A stretch of DNA of 37,639 nt, from the IMG/VR virus record IMGVR_UViG_3300035670_000639, positions 1-37,639 of that record. One strand, 5' to 3'. Position numbers and translations under genes: made by a program. This stretch comes from a virus. This document shows, in pieces, positions 8,950-15,225 of the stretch. Each line of letters begins with the position of its first letter. Positions within the stretch are counted from its first letter, which is position 1. The notes under the pieces were generated by a model, which was not told the DNA's origin, ran no database searches, and saw only the letters and a program-made list of their open reading frames with translations.

Positions 8950-9405
8950 ATGGCTAAGCACACTCGAAAGAACAAGAGTAAGATGTTCCGAGAGTTCAAT
9001 AAGTTACCTGAGCGTAACATCACACATACTGGACTCAAGCACCTCGGTATTGCCTACACATACTTCAGAAAAAGATTCGGCCTAGGCCAAGGCCACGTGC
9101 ACCTTATGCTGTTGGTGTACGACCTTGAGTTCTTCACCACCGACCACGCCTGTAAGGAGATGAAGATGTACAGGGGTATGTTCTACAAGCGCCTTATCCT
9201 CCCCCTTGTGAGGGAGGGTTATCTTTACCATCACTTTCGTCAGGGCAGCCCTGGGATTATGACTATGGAAGAGATGCTATTCCGTGGGGAAGGACAGTTT
9301 AACTATCGCTCACGGATGGCGCTATCCCAAAAGGGGAGGCTGTTGGTTGGTAGGTTCTACCGAGCGGCAGAGACTGGCATTATGCCAGACAACCTAGACT
9401 ACTGA
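8950..9405 (+). CDS. Winged-helix-like protein, possible regulator
   Basis: 151 residues and very basic. The middle (about residues 45-100) reads like a winged helix: HLMLLVYDLEFFTTDHACKE, then a recognition-type helix YRGMFYKRLILPLVREGYL, then strands; a later segment LSQKGRLLVGRFYR resembles the C-terminal wing/helix of MarR/PadR-type proteins. It is the only plus-strand gene inside the late minus-strand block, and it shares its promoter region with the C1q-like gene. Its 3' end overlaps the convergent 55-residue gene by 7 bases. A late-gene transcription regulator is plausible; a structural or DNA-binding virion protein is an alternative. Confidence 0.6.
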   Translation: MAKHTRKNKSKMFREFNKLPERNITHTGLKHLGIAYTYFRKRFGLGQGHVHLMLLVYDLEFFTTDHACKEMKMYRGMFYKRLILPLVREGYLYHHFRQGSPGIMTMEEMLFRGEGQFNYRSRMALSQKGRLLVGRFYRAAETGIMPDNLDY

Positions 9406-9566
9406 TGTTTGGTGATGACCTTAAAGGGCATCTCTAGGGCAGCGTCCTTATGGGGGACAAACTTCCCTTCGTGGGGCATAAGGTAAAACCTTCCGCCTTT
9501 ATTCATCCAATGGTAGCCCTCTGGGGCTTTTACCATCACTCGCTGGGTCTTACGCTTGGCCTTCAT
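9399..9566 (-). CDS. Small basic hypothetical protein (55 aa)
   Basis: Starts MKAKRKTQRVMVKAPEGYHW and contains MNKGGRFYLMPHEGKF. The ATG at 9566 overlaps the end of the 42-residue gene by 17 bases, and the stop overlaps the plus-strand gene by 7 bases. The MKAK opening is shared with the genes at 10454 and 10627. Function unknown. Confidence 0.6.
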   Translation of the reverse strand: MKAKRKTQRVMVKAPEGYHWMNKGGRFYLMPHEGKFVPHKDAALEMPFKVITKHQ

Positions 9567-9678
9567 TGATTAGTTTGTTCACTGTTAGTAAACTCTTTAA
9601 GCCAGCAGCGACGCGGTCCTTGCTCACTCGCTTGACCCCGTTGGTGTTGGCTACTCTTTTCTTCGCGCTCTTTGCCAT
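9550..9678 (-). CDS. Very small basic protein (42 aa)
   Basis: Reads MAKSAKKRVANTNGVKRVSK and ends VNKLINEGQA. It fits tightly into the run of overlapping small genes: 2 bases after the TGA of the 34-residue gene and a 17-base overlap with the next. No recognised family. Confidence 0.5.
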   Translation of the reverse strand: MAKSAKKRVANTNGVKRVSKDRVAAGLKSLLTVNKLINEGQA

Positions 9679-9680
9679 AA

Positions 9681-9785
9681 TCAGCTTCCGCAGGCCTCGC
9701 AGTCCTCGGGGTTGTCAATGTTGCACGTAGGTTGCTTGGCCTCTTCCAATTCGTTTAGCCAGCTATCGAAGTTATTGTCGCTCAT
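9681..9785 (-). CDS. Small Cys-containing protein (34 aa)
   Basis: Reads MSDNNFDSWLNELEEAKQ and ends with a three-Cys tail (PTCNIDNPEDCEACGS). The start uses an ATGA overlap with the preceding gene. The tail recalls short metal-binding or redox tails, but three Cys are too few to call a zinc site. Confidence 0.5.
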   Translation of the reverse strand: MSDNNFDSWLNELEEAKQPTCNIDNPEDCEACGS

Positions 9786-10027
9786 TTCTTTGCTCTGTTT
9801 TTGGATGCAGACATCATTCTGCGTTCTGAATGGTCGAAGTCAAGGCCGTCTCCGTTTCCGTAGGTGCCCATCTTTCTGTTTACTTTATTGAGGAAGGCGC
9901 GGTACTTCTTCCGCTCGTCGGAAGAGTGGTACTCTTTATTATAGGCGTTCTTCTTCTCGCGAGCTTCGTCGTTCTCGCGGAAGTACTTAGCTGATTTGGA
10001 CAGCTCCTTTTTCTTAGCTTTCGCCAT
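9782..10027 (-). CDS. Basic small phage protein (81 aa)
   Basis: Starts MAKAKKKELSKSAKYFREN; the centre is NKEYHSSDERKKYRAFLN and the end is YGNGDGLDFDHSERRMM. Highly charged and helical. Proteins with the YGNGDG-x-D-x-DH pattern recur in marine phages as far as I recall, without known function. It overlaps the endonuclease VII gene by 14 bases and hands over to the next gene by ATGA. Confidence 0.65.
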   Translation of the reverse strand: MAKAKKKELSKSAKYFRENDEAREKKNAYNKEYHSSDERKKYRAFLNKVNRKMGTYGNGDGLDFDHSERRMMSASKNRAKK

Positions 10028-10454
10028 AATGTCCTCGTTCGTTTAGATAGTCAAGTGCTCGTTGTGCGTTGTCGGGGTTGTCCTTTAGGAATCCTAGAGA
10101 GCTGTTGCAGTTCTTGCACAGCAATCCCCTGAATTCTTTAGTGGCGTGGTTGTGGTCAATAGCGCAGGTATCAAGCTGAATATTCTCCGTGCAAATTACG
10201 CATTTACCTTCTTGTTCTTTGTAGGTGTGCTTTACGACTTCGGGGCTGACCTTGTGCCTTTTGCATCTACGCTCGAAGGTCCACTCGGGCTTGATGGCGG
10301 CCATCTTCTCAGGGTTCTTGGCCTTCCACTGCTTAAACACCTCGTAGTTGCAGGACTTGCACCTGTTGCCAGGTTTATCCTTATTCCGTCCGTGGTGTCT
10401 AAACTCACCAATGGGCTTCTCTGTTAGGCAGCCCTTACAGAGACGCTGTTCCAT
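10014..10454 (-). CDS. Recombination endonuclease VII family (HNH resolvase)
   Basis: 146 residues, close to the 157 of T4 gp49. An N-terminal zinc-ribbon-like segment has C6-x2-C9 and C32-x2-C35. The endonuclease VII core follows: C85-x2-C88, the catalytic DHNHATKEFRGLLC segment (D100, H101, N102, H103), then C113-x2-C116 and NCNSSLGFL. The family cleaves branched DNA such as Holliday junctions and clears replication intermediates before packaging. It lies in the late block, as in T4. The ATG overlaps the upstream stop by one base (TAATG). Confidence 0.88.
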   Translation of the reverse strand: MEQRLCKGCLTEKPIGEFRHHGRNKDKPGNRCKSCNYEVFKQWKAKNPEKMAAIKPEWTFERRCKRHKVSPEVVKHTYKEQEGKCVICTENIQLDTCAIDHNHATKEFRGLLCKNCNSSLGFLKDNPDNAQRALDYLNERGHYGES

Positions 10455-10627
10455 TAGTCCTCGCTATAGTAGCACGCCTTCACCTTATAATGGGTGGGCA
10501 TCTTGCCACTAGCTTTCACTGCTGCTTCAAGCTGTTTAACTGCAGAGGAGAGGTCTTGGGCTTTGATTTCAATCTCATCGCCCATCTCGTCCATCTTACC
10601 TCCGTAGTTGTACTTCTTAGCTTTCAT
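10454..10627 (-). CDS. Small hypothetical protein (57 aa)
   Basis: Starts MKAKKYNYGGKMDEMGDEIE and continues as one amphipathic helix (QDLSSAVKQLEAAVKA). It is coupled at both ends: TAATG with the 122-residue gene upstream and TAATG with endonuclease VII downstream. Its first dozen residues resemble those of the upstream gene (MKAKKMYAKGGM). Confidence 0.6.
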   Translation of the reverse strand: MKAKKYNYGGKMDEMGDEIEIKAQDLSSAVKQLEAAVKASGKMPTHYKVKACYYSED

Positions 10628-10995
10628 TACTTCTTCAGCATCTTGAAGTCAGAACCAGTAATCTTTCCGTCCTTGTTGGCATCGAGCTTAACCTGTCCTC
10701 CCTTGAGGTATTTAGCCATACCACCTTTAGCGTACTTCATCATACCGCCACCCATCATCTTCTTAACGGGACGCTTTACGACTTTGAATCCTTTGGCGGC
10801 AAGCTCCTTATCGAACTTGGCAAGAGCTTCTTTACCTTCTGGCTTAAGAGCGTTGCGCATCTCGGTAAGGTTCTCTGCTTCGCGAGACTTAGCGTTAGCG
10901 TTGAACTTCTGGTCAGCAGTCATCATCTTCTGCTTCTTGGGGTCGGGTACAATAGGAGACATTCCTCCCTTGGCGTACATCTTTTTAGCTTTCAT
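10627..10995 (-). CDS. Lys/Gly-rich small protein with an EF-hand-type loop
   Basis: 122 residues. The motif YAKGGM occurs near the N-terminus (7-12) and again near residue 88, followed by KYLKGG. The C-terminus (about 104-117) is DANKDGKITGSDF, a textbook EF-hand calcium-binding loop (D1, N3, D5, G6, I8, D12). The middle is a charged helix. Proteins with repeated KGGM segments occur in other phages in late regions, usually unannotated. A calcium-dependent virion or lysis accessory role is possible. It sits directly downstream of the endolysin gene. Confidence 0.7.
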   Translation of the reverse strand: MKAKKMYAKGGMSPIVPDPKKQKMMTADQKFNANAKSREAENLTEMRNALKPEGKEALAKFDKELAAKGFKVVKRPVKKMMGGGMMKYAKGGMAKYLKGGQVKLDANKDGKITGSDFKMLKK

Positions 10996-11009
10996 AATAG
11001 CAAAAGTAA

Positions 11010-11477
11010 TTATTTATATGGAACGTATTTTGTCTTACCCCCTTCGCGGTACGCCTCTAGGACTTGATTTCTATTGGCCCCCTTTCGATATCCTACGTGC
11101 ACCCAATCGCAGTCTCCGTCTGCACGCTTAAACTCCATTATGAGTTGGTCAAACTCTAGATTGTCCTTAATAAAGTTAAAGACATCCTTATTGCGTACAC
11201 CATTTCCGTGACCATCTTGGTCAAGGTCAAGTGCACGACCATTGTTATGGTCAGAGGTAGCACTGCCTCCAATAGCCTTATTCAAAGCTGCAGAACGATA
11301 CCCACTAGAGATAAAGATGGGCACACCAAAGTGCTCACGAACCTTATCAAAAACATCCTCACAAATGGTCTTAAGGTTCTCTAGGTGTTCTGGGGTTGGT
11401 TCATTGCTAATCCCTTTACGCTTGGCAGTGTCACTACGCGTTACCTCTGCCAGGGATACATACTTGCTCAGTTTCAT
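11010..11477 (-). CDS. Endolysin, peptidase M15 (VanY/D-Ala-D-Ala carboxypeptidase-like)
   Basis: 155 residues. Zinc ligands and active-site motifs of the M15A family are all present: SSGYRS (57-62), SDHNNGRALDLD (75-86, with H77 and D84) and WVHVGY (125-130, with H127). No signal peptide is visible, so export would need a holin, which I could not identify. It is the first gene of the minus-strand late block next to the non-coding region. A TATCTTTA box (7 of 8 to the -7 consensus) lies just upstream on the minus strand. The reaction is cleavage in the peptidoglycan stem peptide; the exact bond is not decided by sequence. Confidence 0.9.
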   Translation of the reverse strand: MKLSKYVSLAEVTRSDTAKRKGISNEPTPEHLENLKTICEDVFDKVREHFGVPIFISSGYRSAALNKAIGGSATSDHNNGRALDLDQDGHGNGVRNKDVFNFIKDNLEFDQLIMEFKRADGDCDWVHVGYRKGANRNQVLEAYREGGKTKYVPYK

Positions 11478-11553
11478 AAGTTGTCTACGTTTTGTTTTGT
11501 AAAGATAGGAAAGAAGCTGTTTCTCTTTCTTAAGGGAAAAATATTAACAATGC

Positions 11554-11584
11554 TTGCAAATGTCAAAAATATCGTGTAACTTTA
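11554..11584 (+). promoter_or_regulatory. Candidate promoter for the 11.6 kb RNA
   Basis: CTTG at -33 (TTG 11554-11556), a 20-base gap, then TAACTTTA (11577-11584), 7 of 8 to TAnnTTTG. The predicted start would be about 11590, just before the paired RNA structure. Confidence 0.4.
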
Positions 11585-11600
11585 CGGTCGTAACGTCACT

Positions 11601-11690
11601 ACGGGCAGAACATCCTCAACATATACTGCCTAAAGGGGGCCCCCACAAGGCCCCCCAAAGAGGCAGCCAGAACAATCTTTTGCCCTCCAG
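11601..11690 (+). ncRNA. Structured RNA candidate, copy A
   Basis: Three nested helices: P1 603-610/678-685 (GGGCAGAA with TTTTGCCC, one G-U), P2 626-631/661-666 (CTGCCT with AGGCAG), and P3 635-641/649-655 (GGGGGCC with GGCCCCC) closed by a 7-base loop CCCACAA (numbers plus 11,000). A second copy with the same architecture and compensating base changes lies at 18609-18690. No open frame covers it convincingly. The strand is assumed from the promoter-like sequence upstream and from copy B, which lies in a plus-strand leader. Confidence 0.5.
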
Positions 11691-11693
11691 CAG

Positions 11694-11727
11694 GCTCGGA
11701 CTTGCCAACGTCCCTTCGGGTCCGAGC
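11694..11727. other. Hairpin after RNA copy A
   Basis: Perfect 8-base stem GCTCGGAC (11694-11701) with GTCCGAGC (11720-11727) and an 18-base loop. There is no U-tract after it, so it is not a normal terminator. It may be a further helix of the RNA. Confidence 0.45.
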
Positions 11728-11757
11728 AGTCGACCTAACAATGACAAGACGTGAGAC

Positions 11758-11808
11758 ACGGGCAAGAACTGTAAAGTCATTTTACACCATTCTCAACATA
11801 CTGCCTCT
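11758..11808 (+). repeat. Degenerate partial repeat of the 5' half of RNA copy A
   Basis: ACGGGCA-AGAAC followed by CATTCTCAACATACTGCCT resembles ACGGGCAGAAC and CATCCTCAACATATACTGCCT at 11601-11631, with about 20 extra bases between the two blocks. The G-rich P3 helix is not repeated. A shorter pair, CAGCATCTTA, occurs at about 11815 and 11846. Confidence 0.5.
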
Positions 11809-12087
11809 CATTTCCAGCATCTTACAACCAACAAAGAAGGGTAACAGCATCTTATCCTAGCAAAATTTGCCTGCGTTCTGTTGTATAACAACTAAAGCTG
11901 TCACTCACCTAGTGTGGACTCGTTTGAAAAGAGAGTTCTATTTAGAGTGGGGAGAATATATACTTAAAAACGATTGGCTTAGCAAACCGAAACGAAATCC
12001 AGAACCCATCCCCCTTACGCACGTACCCATAGTTAGAATAAATCCAGCGTTTTGCTACTACCTACAGCCGTAGACCCATAGGAACTA

Positions 12088-12290
12088 CCTATCAGATACA
12101 GACATATTCCCCAAGTATCTATCTATTAGCGATAGGGAAAACCTATCAGAAGTCGCTGATGTAATTGCTAACTACCTGAGAATCAGGGGGAACAATAACC
12201 CCTCTAATATCCCCAATAGTCAACTCCTATCAACCACTACCTTCCCAAGGCTTCATTCTCGCGAGGCCATAGGCTTTGGCTATCAGGCAA
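12088..12290. repeat. Iteron-like CCTATCA repeats
   Basis: CCTATCAGA at 12088-12096 and 12142-12150, CCTATCAA at 12226-12233 and GCTATCAGG at 12279-12287. Inverted GATAGG-like units are at about 12131 and 12289. Spacing is irregular (54, 84 and 53 bases). Confidence 0.4.
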
Positions 12291-12406
12291 TAGGTAAAAA
12301 CTATCGATGTTGCGAATCGTTTTCGGCGAGGTTATATTACGCGCTGGGGTGATGTGCGGGTTATGTGCAGGTGACGCTACCGTGTGTCTGCGGACGCGTG
12401 CGCACG

Positions 12407-12480
12407 ATAGTCAATAGTAATTCTAAACAAAATATAGTTGTTTCTCAACTATATTTTTTAAGAATTATTCTATTGACTAT
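12407..12480. other. Near-perfect 74-base hairpin
   Basis: Three collinear stems: ATAGTCAATAG (12407-12417) with CTATTGACTAT (12470-12480); TAATTCT (12418-12424) with AGAATTA (12461-12467); AAAATATAGTTG (12429-12440) with CAACTATATTTT (12446-12457). The loop is TTTCT. The inner stem followed by T-runs on either strand could act as a bidirectional terminator, insulating early from upstream transcription. A cruciform at an origin is the alternative. Confidence 0.7.
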
Positions 12481-12505
12481 TTCCTACGAGGAAGCCCTAT
12501 CTTTG
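12473..12505 (+). promoter_or_regulatory. Promoter of the first early gene
   Basis: TTG at 12473-12475, a 22-base gap (slightly long), then TATCTTTG at 12498-12505, a full match to TAnnTTTG. The predicted leader to the ATG at 12535 is about 25 bases. The -33 element lies inside the right arm of the large hairpin. Confidence 0.55.
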
Positions 12506-12534
12506 CCTCGAATCCCACCAAAAATCGTGTTCCG

Positions 12535-12819
12535 ATGGCTAAAGTAAAAAGAAATACAAACTCGAACTACACTCACAGGTTTACCCCTAATAGTAGTAGT
12601 GTATATCAAGAACAGATATACATTAGCCATAAGTTTACTAAGTTCAAGACCAAGTTTCGTACTAAGTGTTTTGATACAGGTAGTATCCTTGATGCAGGAA
12701 CTATTGTAGCCTTTGATGTACTAAGTCGTAAGGTGTTCTCTTTGAATAGTCCTACTTATGCTTACTACTTAACGTCTACTTCTCGTTTAGTTCGTGGAAT
12801 AAATTGGGCTAAGGTATAG
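12535..12819 (+). CDS. First early gene, basic hypothetical protein (94 aa)
   Basis: Starts MAKVKRNTNSNYTHRF; rich in Lys, Ser, Thr and Tyr, with no acidic cluster. It directly follows the early promoter and precedes the amidoligase cassette. First genes of early phage regions often encode small host take-over proteins, but nothing in the sequence identifies this one. Confidence 0.7.
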   Translation: MAKVKRNTNSNYTHRFTPNSSSVYQEQIYISHKFTKFKTKFRTKCFDTGSILDAGTIVAFDVLSRKVFSLNSPTYAYYLTSTSRLVRGINWAKV

Positions 12820-12897
12820 TCCAAGGTAACTAAAGGTGTTGGTACAGCCTTAAATGTACTTAATTGTTTATTTTTTTTCTTGTAATTCCTAATTGTT

Positions 12898-14097
12898 ATG
12901 GAAAATCGTGTTGTTCTTTCTTGTGGTACTGAGGTTGATGCTTCTGAGGCTATTGAGATTACGTCTGGCTTTCATAAAGGTGAGTTCTTTCACGTTGATG
13001 ATGCTATTGAGATTACCTATGGTTACCTACGAGGTAATATAGTACCTAAGGATGATACTATCTATACTTATGATGATGAGGTAGTTATGTCTGATGATGC
13101 TATCTATTGTGAATCAGATGGTGAGTATTATGCTGATTCTTCTGACTTAGCCTACGTTAGTTATGGCTTTTATAGCGATAAGTATTACCATATGGATGAA
13201 GTAGTTTATTGTGTCTCTGATGATGAATACTACCATACTGACTCTATTGGTCACTATATCTACCTACATAGTGATGGTGAGTATCGTGACTATGAAGAAG
13301 AAAATCTGTACTGCCACGATTACCATTGTGGTGACCGATACGACCTGACTACTTCAGATACTCAGTTTACTATTGGCTTCGAGGTTGAGAAAGAAGACCT
13401 TAATGTACTTCAGCGTTGGGACTTGTCTGACGTAGATGATACTAAGTGGGTACGAGAAACAGATTCGTCGCTTGACGATGACTCTGGCTTTGAGTTAGTT
13501 AGCCCTACCTACGACCTTATGACCGATAACCTTGACAAAGATGTTGCAACAGATATTTTGTCGGCCCACCTTAATGCTTCGCATTCTTCTCGGTGTGGTG
13601 GTCATATCAACTTCGGAATCAAGGGCTTAAATGGTTCTGAGGTTTATGAGAAAGTGCAGGGCTTTGTACCTGTATTGCTGTCTCTATACCAACAGAGACT
13701 ACGTAGTCGTTACTGCTCACCTAAGAAAGAGTATAAGTACGGCGATGGTAAGTTCTCTGCTGTCCACGTTAAGAGTGGGTACATTGAGTTCCGTGTTCCT
13801 TCTGCTGTCCTTTCTGCTACCAACTTGCTATGGCGTAGAGATTTGCTACGTATAATGGCTAAGAATGTAGATAAGGGTACTCTGTTCTTTATCCGTGAGA
13901 TGCTTACTCCTACGAGTGAGTTACACAAGCACTTGCTCAAAGTTGTAGATGCGCCTACGATTAACCGCCGTGCCGCCTTTGCCGCAGCACTTGGTGAGGC
14001 TATGACAGGCCGTGACTATGCTAAGTGGGTGTCCTACGAGGGCTTCGCTGAGGCTAAGGAATCGCTGAAGGCTACTGCCGAAGGTCTTATTGCATAA
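12898..14097 (+). CDS. Amidoligase (Amidoligase_2 / COOH-NH2 ligase family), copy 1
   Basis: 399 residues. The C-terminal half has the signature motifs of the glutamine-synthetase-like amidoligase family: IGFEVEKED (159-167), ETDSSLD (187-193), FELVSPTYD (198-206), CGGHINFG (233-240) and IEFRVPSAV (296-304). These acidic residues and the His are expected to bind Mg-ATP. The N-terminal 150 residues are a very acidic, Tyr-rich repeat with units such as VVYCVSDDEYYHTDS, a likely binding surface. The family joins a carboxylate to an amine using ATP; the substrate is unknown. The neighbours are a class II glutamine amidotransferase and a second amidoligase. The gene ends inside a strong terminator, so it may be expressed separately from the rest. 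Start: ATG after CTAATTGTT, a leader motif it shares with the amidotransferase gene. Confidence 0.82.
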   Translation: MENRVVLSCGTEVDASEAIEITSGFHKGEFFHVDDAIEITYGYLRGNIVPKDDTIYTYDDEVVMSDDAIYCESDGEYYADSSDLAYVSYGFYSDKYYHMDEVVYCVSDDEYYHTDSIGHYIYLHSDGEYRDYEEENLYCHDYHCGDRYDLTTSDTQFTIGFEVEKEDLNVLQRWDLSDVDDTKWVRETDSSLDDDSGFELVSPTYDLMTDNLDKDVATDILSAHLNASHSSRCGGHINFGIKGLNGSEVYEKVQGFVPVLLSLYQQRLRSRYCSPKKEYKYGDGKFSAVHVKSGYIEFRVPSAVLSATNLLWRRDLLRIMAKNVDKGTLFFIREMLTPTSELHKHLLKVVDAPTINRRAAFAAALGEAMTGRDYAKWVSYEGFAEAKESLKATAEGLIA

Positions 14098-14107
14098 GAC
14101 CTTTTTT
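14081..14107 (+). terminator. Intrinsic terminator at the end of amidoligase 1
   Basis: Stem AAGGTCTTAT (14081-14090) with ATAAGACCTT (14094-14103), loop TGC, then a T-run to 14107. The stem includes the last sense codons and the TAA stop (14095-14097), so a ribosome at the stop would open it. Confidence 0.8.
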
Positions 14108-14116
14108 CTGAAAAAT

Positions 14117-14150
14117 AGGGTTTGCTTGCAAGCCCTCCTTGACAAACCCT
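14117..14150 (+). other. Second hairpin downstream of amidoligase 1
   Basis: AGGGTTTG (14117-14124) pairs with CAAACCCT (14143-14150). The loop contains the self-complementary GCTTGCAAGC. Only a weak T-rich tail (TTTATATTG) follows. It could be a backup terminator or a leader structure of the 29-residue gene. Confidence 0.4.
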
Positions 14151-14163
14151 TTATATTGTATAT

Positions 14164-14253
14164 ATGCGTGAAGCAAATTTCTCCCTTGAGGTAGTCGGCG
14201 TTGTTGCTACTATCTGTCTATTTGTGATGGCGATTGTCGCCATTGCTTACTAA
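14164..14253 (+). CDS. 29-residue single-pass membrane peptide
   Basis: Reads MREANFSLEVVGVVATIC then LFVMAIVAIAY. About 20 consecutive hydrophobic residues form one membrane helix, after a short polar N-terminus. It lies between the amidoligase 1 terminator and the amidotransferase, and its stop overlaps the leader repeats of the next gene. It could be a holin-like or regulatory peptide, or a partner or substrate of the amide-forming enzymes; none of these is shown by sequence. Being short, it may also be chance. Confidence 0.4.
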   Translation: MREANFSLEVVGVVATICLFVMAIVAIAY

Positions 14254-14292
14254 TTGTTTAACCCTAATTGTTTAATTCTAAATCTAATTGTT
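14252..14292 (+). repeat. Triple CTAATTGTT leader repeat
   Basis: Three copies of CTAATTGTT within 41 bases directly before the amidotransferase ATG; the last abuts the ATG. The same nonamer abuts the ATG of amidoligase 1 at 12898, and TTCTATTGTTT precedes amidoligase 2. It may be a translation-initiation element or operator. Confidence 0.5.
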
Positions 14293-15177
14293 ATGTGTAT
14301 TGCTATCTTAAATAAATCTTCTCAACTATCTCGTAAGACCCTCAAGAATTGCTGGGACTCTAACGATGATGGTGCTGGCTTTATGTACGTCAAGGACAAG
14401 ACCTTGCAAATGTTTCATCAGCCTAACCTATCCCCTGAGGACTTCAACAGCCTCTACCTTGCGTATTGTACTGCCTACAAGCAACGCGACAAGGATACCC
14501 CTATTGTATTGCACTTCCGTATTGCTACTCACGGCTTGACTCCTGAGTTCTTGCATCCCTTTGCGGTATCTGATACTTTGGGCTTTGTCCACAACGGCAT
14601 CCTACACGGAATGGGTACACACGAATACTCAGACACTGCGGAACTACGTGACCTACTTGCTGACCTGCCTAAGGTGATGACTAAAAGTGTGGCGGGGTTG
14701 CTCAATCCTCGGCTTATGTTTGCTATGCTTCAGCACTTTATCGGCAAGGGCAACAAACTAATCTTCCTCGATAACCTTGGTGACTTCGAGATTGTCAACG
14801 AGGCGGCGGGTTCTTGGGACAATGGTAATTGGTTCAGCAACAACTCCTACAAAGAGCGTGGTGTACGCTACTACGGCTCCTACGCTGTCCGTGACTACGG
14901 CAAGGGTGTAGGCTCTGCGTATGGTGAGAAGGATGCTAAGTACTATGCTGACTTTGATTGGGATACGCTTGAGGAAAAGGAATGGAATGCGTCCTTTGGC
15001 ACTGCGTTGCTTCCTGAATCTACGCAAGCGTTTGACTCTGCGTTGGTGGAACAGACCTACCACTGCTCTACGTGCAAGGCTGAGACTGCGGTCAACGCCT
15101 TCTCTGAGTGCCTTGAGTGTGGTGAGTACAACATTAAGGCTGAGAGTGATGTGATTGCTCGTCTGTATATGGACTAA
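14293..15177 (+). CDS. Class II glutamine amidotransferase (Ntn hydrolase) with C-terminal zinc ribbon
   Basis: 294 residues. The start is set by the catalytic Cys, which must be residue 2: MCIAIL at 14293; an upstream in-frame ATG at 14254 would bury it. Further family motifs are HFRIATHG (74-81), FVHNGILHG (98-106, the oxyanion and glutamine-binding segment) and SDTAEL (113-118). Residues 258-276 carry C-x2-C and C-x2-C, a probable zinc ribbon. The family releases ammonia from glutamine, or rearranges gamma-glutamyl amides, and passes it to a partner. Lying between two amidoligases, it may supply ammonia or a glutamyl group to them. The order amidoligase, GATase II, amidoligase argues for one pathway. 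Confidence 0.82.
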   Translation: MCIAILNKSSQLSRKTLKNCWDSNDDGAGFMYVKDKTLQMFHQPNLSPEDFNSLYLAYCTAYKQRDKDTPIVLHFRIATHGLTPEFLHPFAVSDTLGFVHNGILHGMGTHEYSDTAELRDLLADLPKVMTKSVAGLLNPRLMFAMLQHFIGKGNKLIFLDNLGDFEIVNEAAGSWDNGNWFSNNSYKERGVRYYGSYAVRDYGKGVGSAYGEKDAKYYADFDWDTLEEKEWNASFGTALLPESTQAFDSALVEQTYHCSTCKAETAVNAFSECLECGEYNIKAESDVIARLYMD

Positions 15178-15225
15178 GTTATTATCTATTAGTTTATTGT
15201 TTGTTTTAATTTAATTCTATTGTTT

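Larger units (their letters stand above)
11478..12534. other. Non-coding control region, candidate replication origin
   Basis: About 1 kb with no credible gene, lying where transcription diverges (late genes left, early genes right). Contents: a structured RNA candidate and hairpins (11.6-11.73 kb), direct repeats (11.6-11.85 kb), CCTATCA-type repeats (12088, 12142, 12226; related forms at 12279 and 12300), a GT-rich stretch with the doublet ATGTGCGGG/ATGTGCAGG (about 12353-12372), and a 74-base hairpin just before the first early promoter. Repeats plus strand-switch location fit an origin; a DnaA-like phage protein at 27137 could be the binder (inference). Confidence 0.45.

Noticed and set aside
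11554-11754. 66-codon plus-strand frame across the structured RNA
   Set aside because: The paired and covarying structure explains the sequence better. The predicted peptide is Pro/Ser-rich and has no start signal.
11867-12073. 68-codon plus-strand frame in the non-coding region
   Set aside because: Starts with TTG, has no coupled neighbour and no recognisable motif, and overlaps the repeat region.
12506-12520. TCGAATCC, tRNA T-loop-like sequence
   Set aside because: No acceptor, D or anticodon arm can be built around it; it directly follows a promoter -7 box.
12365-12547. 60-codon plus-strand frame over the big hairpin
   Set aside because: It reads through both arms of the hairpin and the early promoter and overlaps the first early gene.
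14254-14292. Upstream ATG for the glutamine amidotransferase
   Set aside because: It would hide the catalytic Cys, which must be the second residue of the protein.
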